A stretch of DNA of 64,000 nucleotides from Micromonospora_I sp040659735 (GCF_040659735.1 NZ_JBFANZ010000027.1:7244-71243), one strand, 5' to 3'. Positions 17,677 through 25,969 are shown, numbered from the stretch's first letter. Translations and numbers: made by a program. Notes: generated from the letters alone by a model not told the origin.

Positions 17677-18343
17677 CGGGGTCCAGTCGATAGCCGACGA
17701 GTCGTACCGTCTGAATCGCAGAACGGCTGAAGGGCTCGTCGATCTTCTTACGGAGATGTCGGACGTAGACCTCGACGATGTTCGGGTCGCCGTCGAACGC
17801 GAAGTCCCACACGTGCTCCAGGATCGTCCTCTTCGAAAGCACCTCGCCGGAACGTCGCATGAGGAACTCGAGGAGCGCGAACTGGCGGGGAGTGAGCGAG
17901 ACCTCGGTGTCGCCCCGCCAGACGCGGTGGGCGGCCGGGTCGAGCCGCAGATCGCCCGCATTGAGCGCAACGGGCCGCTCCCGCAGGCCGCGGCGCAGCA
18001 ACGCCCGGATCCTGGCCACCAGCACCACGTAGGAAAACGGCTTCGACAGGTAGTCGTCGGCTCCGGTGTCGAGGGCCTCGGCCTCGTCGAGCTCCCCGTC
18101 CTTCGCCGTGAGCATGAGGATCGGCGTCCAGTTTCCGGCTTCCCGCAGCTCGGCGCAGACCTGGTAGCCGTTCCTACCGGGCAGCATGATGTCCAGGACG
18201 ACAAGGTCGTAGTCGCCCTCCTTGGCCCGCCACAGACCATCGACACCGTTGAGGGCGATGTCCGCCGCGAACCCCTCGGCCTCCAGCCCACGCTTGATCG
18301 CTCGGGCGAGGTGCTTGTCGTCCTCTACCACGAGGATTCGCAC
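17666..18343 (-). CDS. OmpR-family response regulator
   Basis: A 225-residue regulator. The receiver domain has acidic residues E7, D8 and D9, phospho-acceptor D51 in VVLDIMLPGRNG and K101 in YLSKPF. The C-terminal winged helix includes LTPRQFALLEFLMRR and VYVRHLRKKID. It pairs with the overlapping histidine kinase and is divergent from an ABC exporter operon whose promoter carries 11-bp-spaced TTCAGC repeats, so autoregulation and exporter control are likely (inferred). Confidence 0.93.
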   Translation of the reverse strand: MRILVVEDDKHLARAIKRGLEAEGFAADIALNGVDGLWRAKEGDYDLVVLDIMLPGRNGYQVCAELREAGNWTPILMLTAKDGELDEAEALDTGADDYLSKPFSYVVLVARIRALLRRGLRERPVALNAGDLRLDPAAHRVWRGDTEVSLTPRQFALLEFLMRRSGEVLSKRTILEHVWDFAFDGDPNIVEVYVRHLRKKIDEPFSRSAIQTVRLVGYRLDPDGG

Positions 18344-18409
18344 TCTTGGAGTGTGCCATCCGCCGGCTTACCGCCCGCTGAACGCCGCCGGATGCGAGCG
18401 CGGCACACA

Positions 18410-18442
18410 TTCAGCCTGCGTTCAGCCCGCCGACCCTACGGT
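18410..18442 (+). promoter_or_regulatory. TTCAGC direct repeats at 11 bp with -10-like TACGGT
   Basis: TTCAGC at 18410-18415 and 18421-18426, one helical turn apart, are followed ten bases later by TACGGT at 18437-18442. An inverted copy, GCTGAA, is at 18377-18382. The site lies between the response regulator and the ABC exporter operon. This matches an OmpR-type regulator replacing the -35 element. Confidence 0.5.
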
Positions 18443-18478
18443 GGCGGTCATGTCTCATGGCAGGTGAGGAGGACGTCC

Positions 18479-19450
18479 ATGGCCGGCGTGAGTCTCGAGG
18501 TCGTGCGCCTGACCAAGCGGTACGGGCCCCGTACCGCGGTCGAAGAGTTGAGCTTCACGGCGCATCGAGGTGAAGTCGTTGGCCTGCTCGGCGCCAACGG
18601 AGCGGGCAAGACAACAACAATCCGACTACTTACCACGGTGCTCCAACCAACGAGCGGGGCGTTCTCGGTGGCTGGAGTTCCGTTCACCCGGCCGGCCGAG
18701 ATCCGGCGGCGGGTCGGCGTGCTGCCCGAGAGCGCCGGTTACCCCGGTCACCAGAGCGGCTCGGACTACCTGCGGTATCACGCGCGGCTGTTCGGCCTGG
18801 GACGACCGGAGGCCGCGCGGGTCGCCGGCCGTCTCCTCGCCGACGTGGGTCTGGAGGAGCGCGCCTCGTCGCGGATCTCGACGTACAGCCGGGGCATGCG
18901 GCAGCGCCTGGGTATCGCGCGCGCCCTGGTGAACGCCCCCCCTGTCGTGTTTCTCGACGAACCGACGCTCGGGCTCGACCCCGCCGGGCAGCGCCAGGTG
19001 CTCGGGATCGTGCGCGACATCGCGGTGCGTAGAGGCACGACCGTCATCCTCAGCACCCATGCGCTGCCAGACGTCGAGGAAGTCTGCACGCGCGTGCTGA
19101 TCCTCGACAAAGGAAGGGTCCTCATCTCCGGCACGGTCGGCGAAGTGACGGCGACGGTCGCGGCGCAGCGGTACGGGCAGCTGCGCGTACCGATTGAGCT
19201 GGTCAGTCCGGCCAGGAGGGCCCTTGCCGGGGTTGCCGGCCTGACCGTCGAGGCACCCGACGAGCGTCCGGACGTCCTCAGGATCTCGCTGCCGGCCGGA
19301 GTCGGCGGTGAGCAGGATCACCCGGAGCGCGGCATGAACCTGGCGCTGCGGGCGGTGCTCAACGCCGACGTGCCGGTGCTCTCCTTCGAGGTTGAAGGCG
19401 CCCGGCTCAGCGACGCCTTCCTCACGATGACCGGAGATGGTGTCCGATGA
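18479..19450 (+). CDS. ABC exporter ATP-binding protein
   Basis: A 323-residue ATPase of the drug/lantibiotic-export (DRA/CcmA-like) group. Walker A is GANGAGKTT with K44, the signature is YSRGMRQRLG near residue 139, and Walker B is VVFLDEPTLGLD followed by a STHALPDVEEV H-loop. About 85 residues follow the nucleotide-binding domain, as is common in this group. The ATG at 18479 has GAGGAGG six bases upstream. The stop overlaps the permease start by four bases (ATGA), so the pair is translationally coupled. It is divergent from the two-component system. Confidence 0.92.
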   Translation: MAGVSLEVVRLTKRYGPRTAVEELSFTAHRGEVVGLLGANGAGKTTTIRLLTTVLQPTSGAFSVAGVPFTRPAEIRRRVGVLPESAGYPGHQSGSDYLRYHARLFGLGRPEAARVAGRLLADVGLEERASSRISTYSRGMRQRLGIARALVNAPPVVFLDEPTLGLDPAGQRQVLGIVRDIAVRRGTTVILSTHALPDVEEVCTRVLILDKGRVLISGTVGEVTATVAAQRYGQLRVPIELVSPARRALAGVAGLTVEAPDERPDVLRISLPAGVGGEQDHPERGMNLALRAVLNADVPVLSFEVEGARLSDAFLTMTGDGVR

Positions 19451-20289
19451 CTGTGAACGTCAGCGAACGGCCGCGGGCCGTCCACGGCGGCGAGCGCCCC
19501 GTTCGGAGTCGTGATCCGGGTTGGCGAATCGTCGCCGAGCAGGAGTGTCGGGACCTGTGGGTGAGCGGGCGGGGTCCGGTGTTGGTCTTCGCCTTCAGCG
19601 TCCTGCTGAGCGTCATGACGTATCTTGCCGGGACCAACCAGGTCCTCAACTTCCTCGAGCAGCGGGAGGCCGTGAACCTCACTCTGCAGGTCGCGGTGGC
19701 GGTCGGCGTCCTTGTGACTCTGGTCGTGAGCGCCGACGCGATCAGCGGAGAGCGTGAGCGGGGAACGTTGGAGAGTCTGCTGCTCACGCCCGTCTCCCGC
19801 CGTGCCATCGTGATGGGCAAGCTGGTCGCCGCGCTGTCGCTCTGGCTCGCGACCTTCCTCGTGAGCGTGCCGTACGTGTGGGTGCTCGGCCGCGGAGTCT
19901 CGATCGTCGGGCCGGCCATCCTGCTCGGTTTGCTCGTCGGCACGCTGCTGGCCGTCGCGCTCTCCGCGCTCGGTCTCCTGATCAGCGCCCTGTCGAGTTC
20001 GAACAAGGTCAGCCTCGCGGTGTGTTTCTTCCTGCTCCTGGCGCTCTTCGCGCCGACGCAGTTGCCCGGCGGCGGACCGAAGGGGTGGTTCGGAGACATG
20101 CTCGTCCGGCTCAACCCGGTCGGAGCGGCGCTGCGGTACCTGACCGCCGTCGTGGTCAACGGCCACGACTGGACCCGTGATCTGTCCTATCTCGTGTCGC
20201 CGCTTGTCACCGCAGTCCTCGCCGGCGGCGCGCTGGTCATCGCCGGTTCCCGGATCGTCCGCCTGCACGGAGGGGTGAGCGGAGAATGA
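19447..20289 (+). CDS. ABC-2-type membrane permease
   Basis: A 280-residue permease with a cytoplasmic N-terminus of about 45 residues and six predicted membrane segments (for example GPVLVFAFSVLLSVMTYLA and ILLGLLVGTLLAVALSALGL). The motif DAISGERERGTLESLLLTPV between TM2 and TM3 is characteristic of ABC-2 family permeases of the NatB/gliding-export kind. It partners the ATPase just upstream (ATGA overlap) and is itself coupled by ATGA to the next gene. Exported substrate is unknown. Confidence 0.9.
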   Translation: MTVNVSERPRAVHGGERPVRSRDPGWRIVAEQECRDLWVSGRGPVLVFAFSVLLSVMTYLAGTNQVLNFLEQREAVNLTLQVAVAVGVLVTLVVSADAISGERERGTLESLLLTPVSRRAIVMGKLVAALSLWLATFLVSVPYVWVLGRGVSIVGPAILLGLLVGTLLAVALSALGLLISALSSSNKVSLAVCFFLLLALFAPTQLPGGGPKGWFGDMLVRLNPVGAALRYLTAVVVNGHDWTRDLSYLVSPLVTAVLAGGALVIAGSRIVRLHGGVSGE

Positions 20290-20843
20290 GATCGATGTTG
20301 GTGCTCACCGGGCTGCTGGTGGCGGCAATAGCTCCGGTTGGCCTCGCCGGCTCGGCGGCAGCCGCCCCATCGAGGCTGCCCGGGACCGTCGAGGTGACGT
20401 TGGACCAGAGCCAGATCGAAACTGTCGTGGGGCAGGTGCTGACGGTTGAGTCCCGAATCGTCAACTCGGGCCAAGCGCCGACGGACCGACTTGTCGCGCA
20501 CGTCAACGTCGTGAGCCTGAACGGCGTGTATGTGGACCTGGAGGACTGGTCGGCGGAGGTCACGCAAGCGGCGTCACCGCTGGCGCCGGGCAACAGCAGG
20601 ACGCTGTCCTGGAAGCTGCATGCAGTCAACGCCGGCAGCTTCGACGTCTACGTGGTGGTCCTGCCCGCCGGCTCCGCCTCCGCTGGGGCCACCCCGCTGG
20701 TGGTGAGCCCGCCGGTGCACGTGACGGTAGCGGGACGGCGGACGCTGACCGCTGCCGGATCACTGCCCGTCGCGATCATCATGCCGACCCTGCTCGGGCT
20801 GCTGGCCGCCACCGGGCGCTACCGGCTCCGACGCCGAGGCTGA
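20286..20843 (+). CDS. Membrane-anchored extracytoplasmic protein coupled to the ABC exporter
   Basis: A 185-residue protein of unknown function. A signal peptide (residues 1-27, ending in an Ala-rich site) precedes a beta-rich domain, VEVTLDQSQIETVVGQVLT through VVSPPVHVTVAG, with the look of an immunoglobulin-like or CARDB/NEW3-type fold. A C-terminal membrane helix (LPVAIIMPTLLGLLAA) and the basic tail RYRLRRRG follow. It therefore sits outside the membrane, anchored at the C-terminus. Its start overlaps the permease stop by four bases, so it is made together with the exporter and may be an accessory or sensor subunit (inferred). Confidence 0.78.
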   Translation: MRSMLVLTGLLVAAIAPVGLAGSAAAAPSRLPGTVEVTLDQSQIETVVGQVLTVESRIVNSGQAPTDRLVAHVNVVSLNGVYVDLEDWSAEVTQAASPLAPGNSRTLSWKLHAVNAGSFDVYVVVLPAGSASAGATPLVVSPPVHVTVAGRRTLTAAGSLPVAIIMPTLLGLLAATGRYRLRRRG

Positions 20844-20852
20844 AGCGGCGTG

Positions 20853-20936
20853 GGTCCGGCCTGGGTGCCGGTACGGGGAGACGCCAACGCGGCACTCTTA
20901 CGTGCCACCGACGCGCCGTCTCCCCGCACCGGACCC
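20853..20936. terminator. Bidirectional multi-arm hairpin terminator
   Basis: Outer arms GGTCCGG and CCGGACC, middle arms CGGGGAGACG (20874-20883) and CGTCTCCCCG (20917-20926) and inner arms GGCAC/GTGCC form a long imperfect stem between the convergent ABC operon and the chemotaxis receptor. Confidence 0.7.
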
Positions 20937-20940
20937 ACCG

Positions 20941-22515
20941 TCAGTAGCGGAACCGGCCGACCAGGTGCTCCAGTTCGCCGCTGAGGTCGGCCAACTGTCC
21001 GGCCGCCTGCTCGGTCTCGGTCACGCCCGCGTTGGTTGAACGGGCCGCGTCGGCCACCTCGGCGATCCCCTTCGTGATGCTGCCGCTGCCGTCCGCCGCG
21101 GCGGACACGTTGCGGGTCATCTCCTCGGAGGTGGCCGCCTGCTCCTCCACCGCCGACGCGATGGTCGTCTGGTACTCGTTGATCCGGCCGATCACCTGGC
21201 TGATGGAGGCGATCGCCGCGACCGCGCCGTCGCTGTCGAGCTGGATCTTCTCCACCCGCCGCGAGATGTCCTCGGTGGCCTTGGCGGTCTCCTGCGCGAG
21301 GTCCTTGACCTCGCTGGCGACGACCGCGAAGCCCTTGCCGGCGTCACCGGCGCGGGCGGCCTCGATGGTGGCGTTGAGGGCCAGCAGGTTGGTCTGCTCG
21401 GCGATCGAGGTGATCACCTTGACCACGTTGCCGATCTCGGCCGACGACTCTCCGAGCCGGGCGATGATGTCGTTGGTGGAGTCCGCGACCGCGGCCGCCT
21501 CGGTGCCCACCCGGGCCGCCTCGCCGGCGTTCTGCGCGATCTCCCGGATGGAGGCCGCCATCTGGTCGCTGCTGCCGGCCACCGTCTGCACGTTGTCCAG
21601 CACGTTGTCCGCAGCCGACGACACCCGGCTCGCGCGGTCGGACGTCGACTGCGCCGCGCTGCTCATCTGCCGGCTGGTGGCCGACAGGGTGCTGGCCGAC
21701 GCCGACAGCATCGAGGCCGAGCGGGCCACCGCCGTGACCGTCTCGCGTACGTTGCCCAGCGCTTGGCGCAGCGCGTGCCCCATGCGGCCGATCTCGTCGT
21801 CGGACCGTACGTCGACCTCGTGCGTGAGGTCACCCTCGGCGAGCCGCTCCAGGGCGGTCACCATCGCGGCCACCGGCCGGCGGACACTGCGGGCGACCAG
21901 AACGCCGAGGGCGATGGCGAGCAGTACACCGATCACGACGAAGGCGATGGTGCGGTTGCGCGACGAGTTGTAGAGGTCGACGATGGCGGTGCGCTGCTCT
22001 GCGCTGTCCTTGATCAACGTCGTGGCGAGGGCCGCGGTTTCGTCGTTCACCTTGGTGTACAGCGCCGTGGTGGTGTCGTTCAGTTCCTTGCCCTTGCCCG
22101 GGTCGGTGTTGGCCGCGCGCTTCGCGTGCGAGGCCAGGAACGCGTGCCACGTCGCGGTCAACTCATCGACCTGCGGCTTCAACTCCGCCGGGGCGTCGGC
22201 GCGCAGCTTCTGGAGCGCGGGGTCGACATCGGCCATCAGCTTCTTTGCCTTGTCCGCGTAGACCTGCTTCGCCTGTGGGTCCGGCACCACCTCGTGCACC
22301 AGGTCCGTCACCGAGAAGTCGTACATCAGCGCCTGCGCCGCACGCAGATCAGCCATCGGCGTCACGTCCCGCTGCGCCATCATCGTCGCGCGGTCCTTGA
22401 GTTCGCGCTGCTGCAGGGTGTTGAGCAGGCCCACTGCGGCCAGCAGCGCCGCGACGGCCAGGAACGCGGCGATCAACCGGGTCTGGATGCTTCGCCGTAG
22501 AGGGTTCTTGTTCAT
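20941..22515 (-). CDS. Methyl-accepting chemotaxis protein
   Basis: A 524-residue transducer. TM1 is near residues 14-32 and an extracytoplasmic four-helix-type sensor domain (about 33-185) follows. TM2 (IAFVVIGVLLAIALGVLV) leads into HAMP (RPVAAMVTALERLAEGDLTHEV) and a long signalling coiled coil. The hairpin tip has the conserved core EQTNLLALNATIEAARAG, where CheA and CheW bind. The C-terminus lacks a CheR-tethering pentapeptide. Start ATG at 22515, after GGCGAG. A sigma-28-like promoter lies about 50 bases upstream, linking it to motility. No other che or fli genes are in the window. Its C-terminus is duplicated, in damaged form, at 7486-7740. Confidence 0.93.
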   Translation of the reverse strand: MNKNPLRRSIQTRLIAAFLAVAALLAAVGLLNTLQQRELKDRATMMAQRDVTPMADLRAAQALMYDFSVTDLVHEVVPDPQAKQVYADKAKKLMADVDPALQKLRADAPAELKPQVDELTATWHAFLASHAKRAANTDPGKGKELNDTTTALYTKVNDETAALATTLIKDSAEQRTAIVDLYNSSRNRTIAFVVIGVLLAIALGVLVARSVRRPVAAMVTALERLAEGDLTHEVDVRSDDEIGRMGHALRQALGNVRETVTAVARSASMLSASASTLSATSRQMSSAAQSTSDRASRVSSAADNVLDNVQTVAGSSDQMAASIREIAQNAGEAARVGTEAAAVADSTNDIIARLGESSAEIGNVVKVITSIAEQTNLLALNATIEAARAGDAGKGFAVVASEVKDLAQETAKATEDISRRVEKIQLDSDGAVAAIASISQVIGRINEYQTTIASAVEEQAATSEEMTRNVSAAADGSGSITKGIAEVADAARSTNAGVTETEQAAGQLADLSGELEHLVGRFRY

Positions 22516-22563
22516 CTCGCCATTCCCGTCACGCAGGCAACATTCGAAGGACTGCGCCATCGC

Positions 22564-22591
22564 ATATCGGCAGGCGGGACGGCAGGGTGAG
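22564..22591 (-). promoter_or_regulatory. Sigma-28 (FliA)-like promoter of the chemotaxis receptor
   Basis: On the minus strand CTCA (22591-22588), 16 bases, then GCCGATAT (22571-22564). The -10 octamer differs by one base from the sigma-28 consensus GCCGATAA. It is correctly placed about 50 bases before the receptor start. Confidence 0.6.
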
Positions 22592-22680
22592 ATGAATGAC
22601 CTCATAGGTGAGCCATATACCAAAACGGGGCAAGAGCAACGGAATAGTGGTGAAGACCGTCGTCGGCAACGGCGGCAAGG

Positions 22681-22851
22681 TTGGGGCTGTTCATCGCCGA
22701 AGTCATCGTGGTGGTCATGTTCTCGCTGGACGCTGCCGGCATGGCCGGGCCGGCAGCCTGCGGGTTCGTGCTCGTCCCTCTCACGGTGGCGGCGCCGGTC
22801 GTCGTACTCCTGAAGGTCATCACGGCGCTGCGACGGCGCGACCGCACCTGA
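22681..22851 (+). CDS. Small two-helix membrane protein, unknown function
   Basis: A 56-codon frame with almost exclusively G or C at third positions, which argues for real coding. It encodes two hydrophobic helices, LFIAEVIVVVMFSL and FVLVPLTVAAPVVVLLKVIT, and ends in a basic tail RRRDRT. The likely start is TTG at 22681 after a GGCGGCAAGG stretch; an internal ATG at 22717 would remove most of the first helix. It is divergent from the chemotaxis receptor and converges on the beta-propeller gene. I do not recognise a family. Confidence 0.5.
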   Translation: MGLFIAEVIVVVMFSLDAAGMAGPAACGFVLVPLTVAAPVVVLLKVITALRRRDRT

Positions 22852-22876
22852 CCCGCGCGGACACGTCCCGATCGCC

Positions 22877-24241
22877 TTACCGCCGGCTGACCTCGCGGCG
22901 CCGCACGTACCATCGGCCGCCGAGCACCGCGGCGCCCAGCGCGACCGCCACGACCAGCCAGAACCAGAACCGCGGCCCGAGCCGGACGAAGGGTGGTTCA
23001 GCGACGCGAGTACCGCCCCAACGGACCAATCCGTCGGCGACGTCCACCGCGGACACGCCGATTGGTGCGGTCATTCGGGTGATGGGCGCCGCCGCGCCCG
23101 GCGCGAGGGACAGCAGCCGCACGGTACGGACGTTGGGGTACAAGATGCGCTCCTCGATCTTCGTCGTGGTGCGCGCGGCTTCGGGAGTGGGCTGGTACGC
23201 GACGACGAGTGCCGCACCGCCCGGTCCCCAGCCGAGCAGACGGATCGCGGCGACCCCGGAAACCGCCGGCACGTCGAGGTCCCCGAGGGGGGCGCCGGTG
23301 GCCGGGTCGATCGTGGCCAGCGTCCACGCGTCGCCCCGCCGCTTCGCCACGGTCACGGCGCGGCTGTCCGGGCTCCAGGCGCCCTTGCCGGCCAGGATCT
23401 CGTCGGGAGGCAGGCGGAAAGTCTGCCTCGGCGTTCCGGCCACATCGGTAATGGTGAGCGTGTCATCGACTTGAAGCGCCAGTTTTTGGCCGTCCGGGGC
23501 GAAGGCGACGGCATATCCCGGCACGATGCTGCTCGTGTCGGGTGCGCTGGCGAGGTGGACCGTGGTGCCCGTGTCCGGCTCCACCAGACTCAGGACGTTG
23601 CGGTAACTCGAGCGTTCCGCATCGACCCGCACCGAGTCGATCACGACGAGCCCTCGACCGTCCGGTGACCAGCCGAGCGGTTGCGTCGATACGCTGCCGG
23701 CCGCGACCGCCGGTATCTGCTGGACCGACCCGTCGGTCAGGTCGACGATGTCGACCCGTGGCGCGGTGCCGTCGCCTTCCGGAGGGTAGGCCAGACGCGT
23801 GCCGTCAGGGGAGAGCAGCACCACATGACCCGCCGACTTTATGTAGCCGACATGCAGAACGCGGTACCGGTCAGCCTCGGCGCCGACCGCACCGACCGTG
23901 CCATCTTCGTCGCTGCCCATTGTGCGCATTCCGGTGAACAGCAGCGCCGCGGAGCCCATCGGGAACGGGTCGGTGACCCGCAACGCGCCGATCGGCGGCT
24001 TCCAGATCTGGTCGGGCAGCGCGCCCGATCCGCTCCCGGGCTCCATCCCACCGGGTTGCCCGCCCGGTTGCCCGACGGGCACCGACCAGACCATCGCGGC
24101 CAACGCCACGAGGACGGCAGCCGTGGCCGCCGCCGTCCGCCGACGGGTGCGGCGCGCCGTGGCCAGCGCCCGCTCATACACCAGGTAGCCGGGCACCTCA
24201 TCAGCCGCCTCGTGCAGCGCCTCGCGCAGCCGTACCGTCAT
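22877..24241 (-). CDS. Membrane-bound TolB/WD40-like beta-propeller protein coupled to a sigma factor
   Basis: A 454-residue protein. It has a cytoplasmic start (VRLREALHEAADEVPGYLVYERAL), TM1 (AAATAAVLVALAAMVWSVPV), a large extracytoplasmic region with TolB-like propeller blades (LLSPDGTRLAYPPEG, GWSPDGRGLVV, AFAPDGQKLALQ, AWSPDSRAVTV) and a C-terminal TM (FWFWLVVAVALGAAVLGG) with a basic tail. The ATG at 24241 follows AAAGGAG and overlaps the sigma gene stop (ATGA). Position and topology suggest it controls or reports to that sigma factor, although it has no recognisable anti-sigma domain. The N-terminal cytoplasmic segment is the likely contact region (inferred). Confidence 0.8.
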   Translation of the reverse strand: MTVRLREALHEAADEVPGYLVYERALATARRTRRRTAAATAAVLVALAAMVWSVPVGQPGGQPGGMEPGSGSGALPDQIWKPPIGALRVTDPFPMGSAALLFTGMRTMGSDEDGTVGAVGAEADRYRVLHVGYIKSAGHVVLLSPDGTRLAYPPEGDGTAPRVDIVDLTDGSVQQIPAVAAGSVSTQPLGWSPDGRGLVVIDSVRVDAERSSYRNVLSLVEPDTGTTVHLASAPDTSSIVPGYAVAFAPDGQKLALQVDDTLTITDVAGTPRQTFRLPPDEILAGKGAWSPDSRAVTVAKRRGDAWTLATIDPATGAPLGDLDVPAVSGVAAIRLLGWGPGGAALVVAYQPTPEAARTTTKIEERILYPNVRTVRLLSLAPGAAAPITRMTAPIGVSAVDVADGLVRWGGTRVAEPPFVRLGPRFWFWLVVAVALGAAVLGGRWYVRRREVSRR

Positions 24242-24759
24242 CGGACGCTCCTTTCCCGCGGGGCGTCGACCAGCTTCGGCGCGATCGCGCGAAGACGACG
24301 CAGCGCGTCGTGGCCGTGTCGCTTCACCGTGCCGACCGAACAACCCAACACCTCAGCGACCTGCGCCTCGGTCAGGTCGTCGAGGTACCGCAGCACCACC
24401 ACCGCCCGCTGCCTCGGCGTCAGTTGCTGCAGCGCGGCCGCCACCGTCACCCGCAGCGTCGCCGCGATGCTCGGGTCGTCACCGGGACGCTCCGGCGGCG
24501 CGGCCGTCAGCCGCTCGGTCACGCGCCTGCGCCGCCACCACGAGATGTGCTGGTGGTGCATAACCCGCCGCACATACGCCTCCGGCTGGTCACCCCGGAT
24601 GCGCCGCCAATGCCGGTACGTACGGGCGAACGCCGCCTGGAGCAGGTCCTCAGCGAGCTGGTGGTCGCCGGTCAACAGGAACGCGGTCCGCGACAGGGCA
24701 CGGGAGCGCTGCACCACGAACTGGTGGAACTCGCCGTTGAACTCGCCCGCCTCGCCCAT
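24238..24759 (-). CDS. SigE-family ECF-like RNA polymerase sigma factor
   Basis: A 173-residue group IV sigma factor. Region 2 spans FVVQRSRALSRTAFLLTGD, DLLQAAFARTYRHW and the -10-recognising helix PEAYVRRVMHHQHI with the WWRRRR motif common in actinobacterial SigE-type proteins. Region 4 contains LTPRQRAVVVLRYLDDLTEA and the helix-turn-helix VAEVLGCSVGTVKRHGHDAL. I chose the ATG at 24759, preceded by GAGGGG; a GTG at 24795 is possible. The next gene is a translationally coupled membrane beta-propeller protein. Confidence 0.9.
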   Translation of the reverse strand: MGEAGEFNGEFHQFVVQRSRALSRTAFLLTGDHQLAEDLLQAAFARTYRHWRRIRGDQPEAYVRRVMHHQHISWWRRRRVTERLTAAPPERPGDDPSIAATLRVTVAAALQQLTPRQRAVVVLRYLDDLTEAQVAEVLGCSVGTVKRHGHDALRRLRAIAPKLVDAPRERSVR

Positions 24760-25247
24760 ACGCACCCCCTCACCCTCCCCAGCGCCTCCCAGCACTCAAA
24801 TGGTTGGGAGCGTTCTCGCCGAGCGCGTCGCCCGCGACAGCGTCACTGCGTTGGCGGATTGCTCGGCGCCGATCCCGGCGACGTCGAGGATCAGGGCGAC
24901 GAGGATTTACGCTGACATATCGCGGCGCGAAATGACCGATGCGCGACAGCATCGATGTCCTTGCGCTACGGAGCGTAGAGTCAGCGTTGTCGATGGAGCT
25001 CCTCGGCCGTCATCTCATCGCCGCCTTCCACTAGCGCACATGCCGCTCTGACTGGGGACGCCACCCGCTCCCCCGCATGTGAATGCGGCTGTGACCGCCG
25101 ACCGACGGTCGCCACCTCCGACACCGACGGTCACTGCGCGCAACCGCCCGGGCACGCGCTCTCTTGTCGGTGATCAACCCATCCTCAGCGCGCGCGGCAT
25201 CGACCGCCGCTCGGCTCGCCATATACCACCGATTGCTGGAGGATCCC
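24760..25247. other. Gene-free region between divergent sigma-factor and membrane-protein genes
   Basis: No convincing coding sequence in about 490 bases. It holds the promoters of the two divergent genes. A short dyad, CTACG-GAG-CGTAG, is at 24966-24978. Nothing else stands out. Confidence 0.5.
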
Positions 25248-25865
25248 GTGTTCTCTGCTTCTGAACTGCTCTCCCGGACCATCGCCCGAGGACTGACCCG
25301 GTCACGCGCGCCGTCGTGGAGTGACGGCGCACCCGACGGTGGTCGGCTGGGCCACCGGCGAGCGAGAAGACCTGTCCGCGTCGCCCTGGCCGCGCTGGTA
25401 ATCGGCGCCTTCGCCATGTCCGCCGCCGGCACCGGTTACACCGACAAACACAATCAGGTACTGGTCGCCGGCGACACGAGCGTGTCCGCGGCGGTTACCG
25501 CAGCGAAACCACAAGCCGCACACGCGCGGCCCGGATGTGTGTCGGTGCGACCGGAGACCGAGTTCTATGAGGCAGGGCGGATGGCGAGCTTCCCCCTGAC
25601 CGTGTCCGGCCCGGCCTGCACGACGATCAGCGTTTCCCACATCAAAGACCCGAGGGTCCCGTCGGATCGTTGTCAGACCTTCCTGGTGGGATTCTTCCCG
25701 CCGGACGGCTCCGAGGCGACCTACACCGAACCGGTGAGGGCATGCTCGGTGCCGGCGAAGACCCGCACAATGCTCGCATCGAACGTTCCTGACGGCACGG
25801 TGTACCGGGTTCTCTACGACATCGACTACTTCACCCAGGACATTCGGTACCGCATCTGGCACTGA
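25248..25865 (+). CDS. Hypothetical single-pass membrane/exported protein
   Basis: A 205-residue protein I do not recognise. A basic cytoplasmic N-terminus of about 45 residues is followed by one membrane helix (RVALAALVIGAFAMSAAG), then an extracytoplasmic domain with four cysteines (in PGCVSV, GPACTT, DRCQTF and RACSV) that could form two disulfides. The beta-strand pattern and MASFPLTVSGPACTTISVS suggest an immunoglobulin-like fold. Start GTG at 25248 after GGAGGA; an earlier GTG at 25164 has no ribosome-binding site. It is divergent from the sigma-factor operon and could belong to its regulon (inferred). Confidence 0.65.
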   Translation: MFSASELLSRTIARGLTRSRAPSWSDGAPDGGRLGHRRARRPVRVALAALVIGAFAMSAAGTGYTDKHNQVLVAGDTSVSAAVTAAKPQAAHARPGCVSVRPETEFYEAGRMASFPLTVSGPACTTISVSHIKDPRVPSDRCQTFLVGFFPPDGSEATYTEPVRACSVPAKTRTMLASNVPDGTVYRVLYDIDYFTQDIRYRIWH

Positions 25866-25969
25866 TTTAGATCGCTCCGCCGCCTGTGATGCGCGGGCGC
25901 ATCGTGCACCCCGCCGGGGAAGCAGCGACGATGCGCCCAGCGGGTGCGCCCCCAACCACGGGCGGCGAT

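Noticed and set aside
24966..24978. CTACG-GAG-CGTAG dyad as an operator
   Set aside because: Five-base arms in a G+C-rich sequence are too short to claim a specific operator.
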